A stretch of DNA of 23,428 nt from JBJXFK01 sp046155505 (GTDB taxonomy: Bacteria; Planctomycetota; Phycisphaerae; UBA1845; Fen-1342), in NCBI GenBank assembly GCA_046155505.1, contig JBJXFK010000363.1, positions 1 through 23,428 of the forward strand, in the 5' to 3' direction. The notes beneath the pieces were generated by a model, which was given only the letters and a program-made list of their open reading frames with translations, was not told the origin of the DNA and made no database searches. Shown here one piece after another: positions 22,454 through 23,428 of the stretch (within the stretch, counting starts at the first letter, position 1; every line of letters starts with the position of its first letter). The position numbers were made by a program, and so were the translations under genes.

Positions 22454-22482
22454 CGCGATGCGCTCGCGGGGAACGCATCGCG
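22454..22482 (+). other. 9-bp hairpin just after the PepSY-like gene
   Basis: CGCGATGCG (22454-22462) pairs perfectly with CGCATCGCG (22474-22482) around an 11-nt G-rich loop. It begins 6 nt after the stop codon and precedes the larger hairpin at 22497. Confidence 0.6.
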
Positions 22483-22496
22483 CCCCTCACCACCAG

Positions 22497-22528
22497 CTCT
22501 GCGCCGGGCCGAGCGGCCCGGCGCAGAG
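22497..22528 (+). terminator. Perfect 14-bp GC-rich hairpin, probable terminator
   Basis: CTCTGCGCCGGGCC, loop GAGC, GGCCCGGCGCAGAG. It is the strongest inverted repeat I found in the window. It lies between the PepSY-like and lipoprotein genes (both plus) and has no T-tract, so it is not a classic intrinsic terminator. It may instead protect the mRNA 3' end, or attenuate the next gene, whose start is 39 nt downstream. Confidence 0.5.
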
Positions 22529-22567
22529 AGGCACAGGCGGCCATTCGCACGCCGCTGGAGACCACTC

Positions 22568-23368
22568 ATGCGCACCCAGACAACGCGATCTGCGTACACA
22601 CATGTCAATATCGTAGCGCTATTCGCAGCGTCGCTCAGCATCGCACTGACCATCGGCGGTTGTCCGACCGGCGTCGGAAACATCGGCAGTTCCGCGCGGC
22701 TGCCCGACTCACCGCCCGATTTTGCGGCCGCCCGCTTCAGCGACCCGACGACCATCGACAACACCTACTTCCCGCTGGTTCCCGGATCGATCGTCACGTT
22801 TGAGGGCACGACCGAATCGGGCCTCGAACGGTTCGTCTCCGAAGTGCTCGCCGAGACCAAGGAAGTGGCCGGCGTCGCGTCGCGCGTCGTGCTCGTGCGT
22901 GAGTACATCGACGGCGTGCTCGTCGAAGAGACGCGCGACTGGTTCGCGCAAGACGACGACGGCAACGTCTGGTACATGGGGGAAGCGGTCGACAACTACG
23001 AGCTCGACGCCGCCGGCAATCTGTTCGTCGCGAACAACAACGGTGCGTGGGAAGCGGGCAAGGACGTCGCCGGTGCCGGCTCGGTCGCGCAGCCGGGGTT
23101 CATCATGCCGGGCTCGCCAGGCGTCGGCGACCTGTATTACCAGGAGTTTTACGCGGGCGAGGCCGAGGACGTGGGCGAGGTCGTCGCACTCGCCGTCTCG
23201 CTGACGCTGCGCGACGGCACGACGTATACCTGTCTGCGCACGCGCGACACGACGCCGCTCGAACCCGACACGCGCGAGTTCAAGTATTACGTCGCGGGGA
23301 TCGGGCTGATCGCGGAAGAAGACATCGCCAGCGGCGACCGGCTGGAATTGATCGAGCGCGTCCCGTAA
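22568..23368 (+). CDS. Lipoprotein of an uncharacterised family
   Basis: 266 residues from the ATG at 22568, with GGAG about 10 nt upstream. The signal ends at LTIGGC, with lipid attachment expected at Cys32. The mature protein starts with FSDPTTIDNTYFPLVPGSIV and continues with a beta-rich domain: VLVREYIDGVLVEETRDWFA, DDDGNVWYMGEAVDNYE, GFIMPGSPGVGDLYYQEFYA, CLRTRDTTPLEPDTREFKYY, VAGIGLIAEE. The DNxYFPL, WYMGE and GIGLI motifs are ones I associate with a conserved secreted family of unknown function in environmental bacteria. It resembles a beta-barrel or calycin-like fold, but this is a guess. The 60 bp to the right end hold nothing recognisable. Confidence 0.82.
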   Translation: MRTQTTRSAYTHVNIVALFAASLSIALTIGGCPTGVGNIGSSARLPDSPPDFAAARFSDPTTIDNTYFPLVPGSIVTFEGTTESGLERFVSEVLAETKEVAGVASRVVLVREYIDGVLVEETRDWFAQDDDGNVWYMGEAVDNYELDAAGNLFVANNNGAWEAGKDVAGAGSVAQPGFIMPGSPGVGDLYYQEFYAGEAEDVGEVVALAVSLTLRDGTTYTCLRTRDTTPLEPDTREFKYYVAGIGLIAEEDIASGDRLELIERVP

Positions 23369-23428
23369 CAACACGTCGATATCCGATGCACGCGCGGGCC
23401 GCGAATTCGCAGCGGAATTCGCAGATCG

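Noticed and set aside
1..23428. tRNA, rRNA, riboswitch or insertion sequence
   Set aside because: I scanned for cloverleaf-like stems, transposase motifs and terminal inverted repeats by eye and found none convincing. A covariance-model search would be needed to exclude small RNAs.

Overview
The window is GC-rich, densely coded and free of recognisable tRNA, rRNA, CRISPR or transposase genes. Several gene types point to Planctomycetota, possibly a Phycisphaerae-like lineage. These are a small ECF sigma factor of the TIGR02999 type next to a Ser/Thr kinase with a WD40 C-terminus, a BamB-like PQQ propeller beginning WPQFRGP, a membrane protein ending in a CxxCGYDLRG zinc ribbon, an SPFH protein with a GYF_2-like tail, FG-GAP and PKD-type secreted proteins, and Asn-rich linkers. 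The placement is inferred from gene content only.

Layout. Positions 1-901 hold the 5' end of a secreted FG-GAP protein (minus) and a repeat-rich gap. 901-3379 carries a secreted PQQ-propeller protein (minus) and a membrane-anchored HEAT-like protein (plus). 3429-8177 is a minus-strand signalling operon, read as ECF sigma factor, DUF433 antitoxin-like protein, DUF5615 PIN-like protein, then Ser/Thr kinase with 14 WD40 blades; the last three genes are joined by 4-nt ATGA overlaps. 8536-11458 has a TPMT-family methyltransferase, a membrane protein with a zinc ribbon, and an M61-family metallopeptidase. 11610-13006 has a PKD-like lipoprotein and, divergently, a fumarylacetoacetate hydrolase (FAH) family enzyme. 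13124-19622 has three minus-strand genes, read as murG, a GNAT acetyltransferase, then a 1539-residue pseudokinase fused through a long Ala-rich helical region, one membrane segment and an Asn-rich linker to an FGE/SUMF1-like domain. 19964-23368 has plus-strand genes for an SPFH-GYF_2 protein, a VapBC pair, a PepSY-like exported protein and a lipoprotein.

The two features I rate most unusual are as follows. First, a toxin-antitoxin-type pair sits inside the normally adjacent sigma factor-kinase pair, with the kinase start overlapping the toxin stop. Second, short tandem arrays of 7- or 8-nt units sit 0 to 8 nt from the stop codons of four consecutive genes (FAH, pseudokinase, GNAT, murG). The degenerate kinase-FGE fusion is the largest gene and the least understood. 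Two toxin-antitoxin-like modules, several intergenic repeat families shared between distant gaps, and a REP-like triple hairpin complete the picture.
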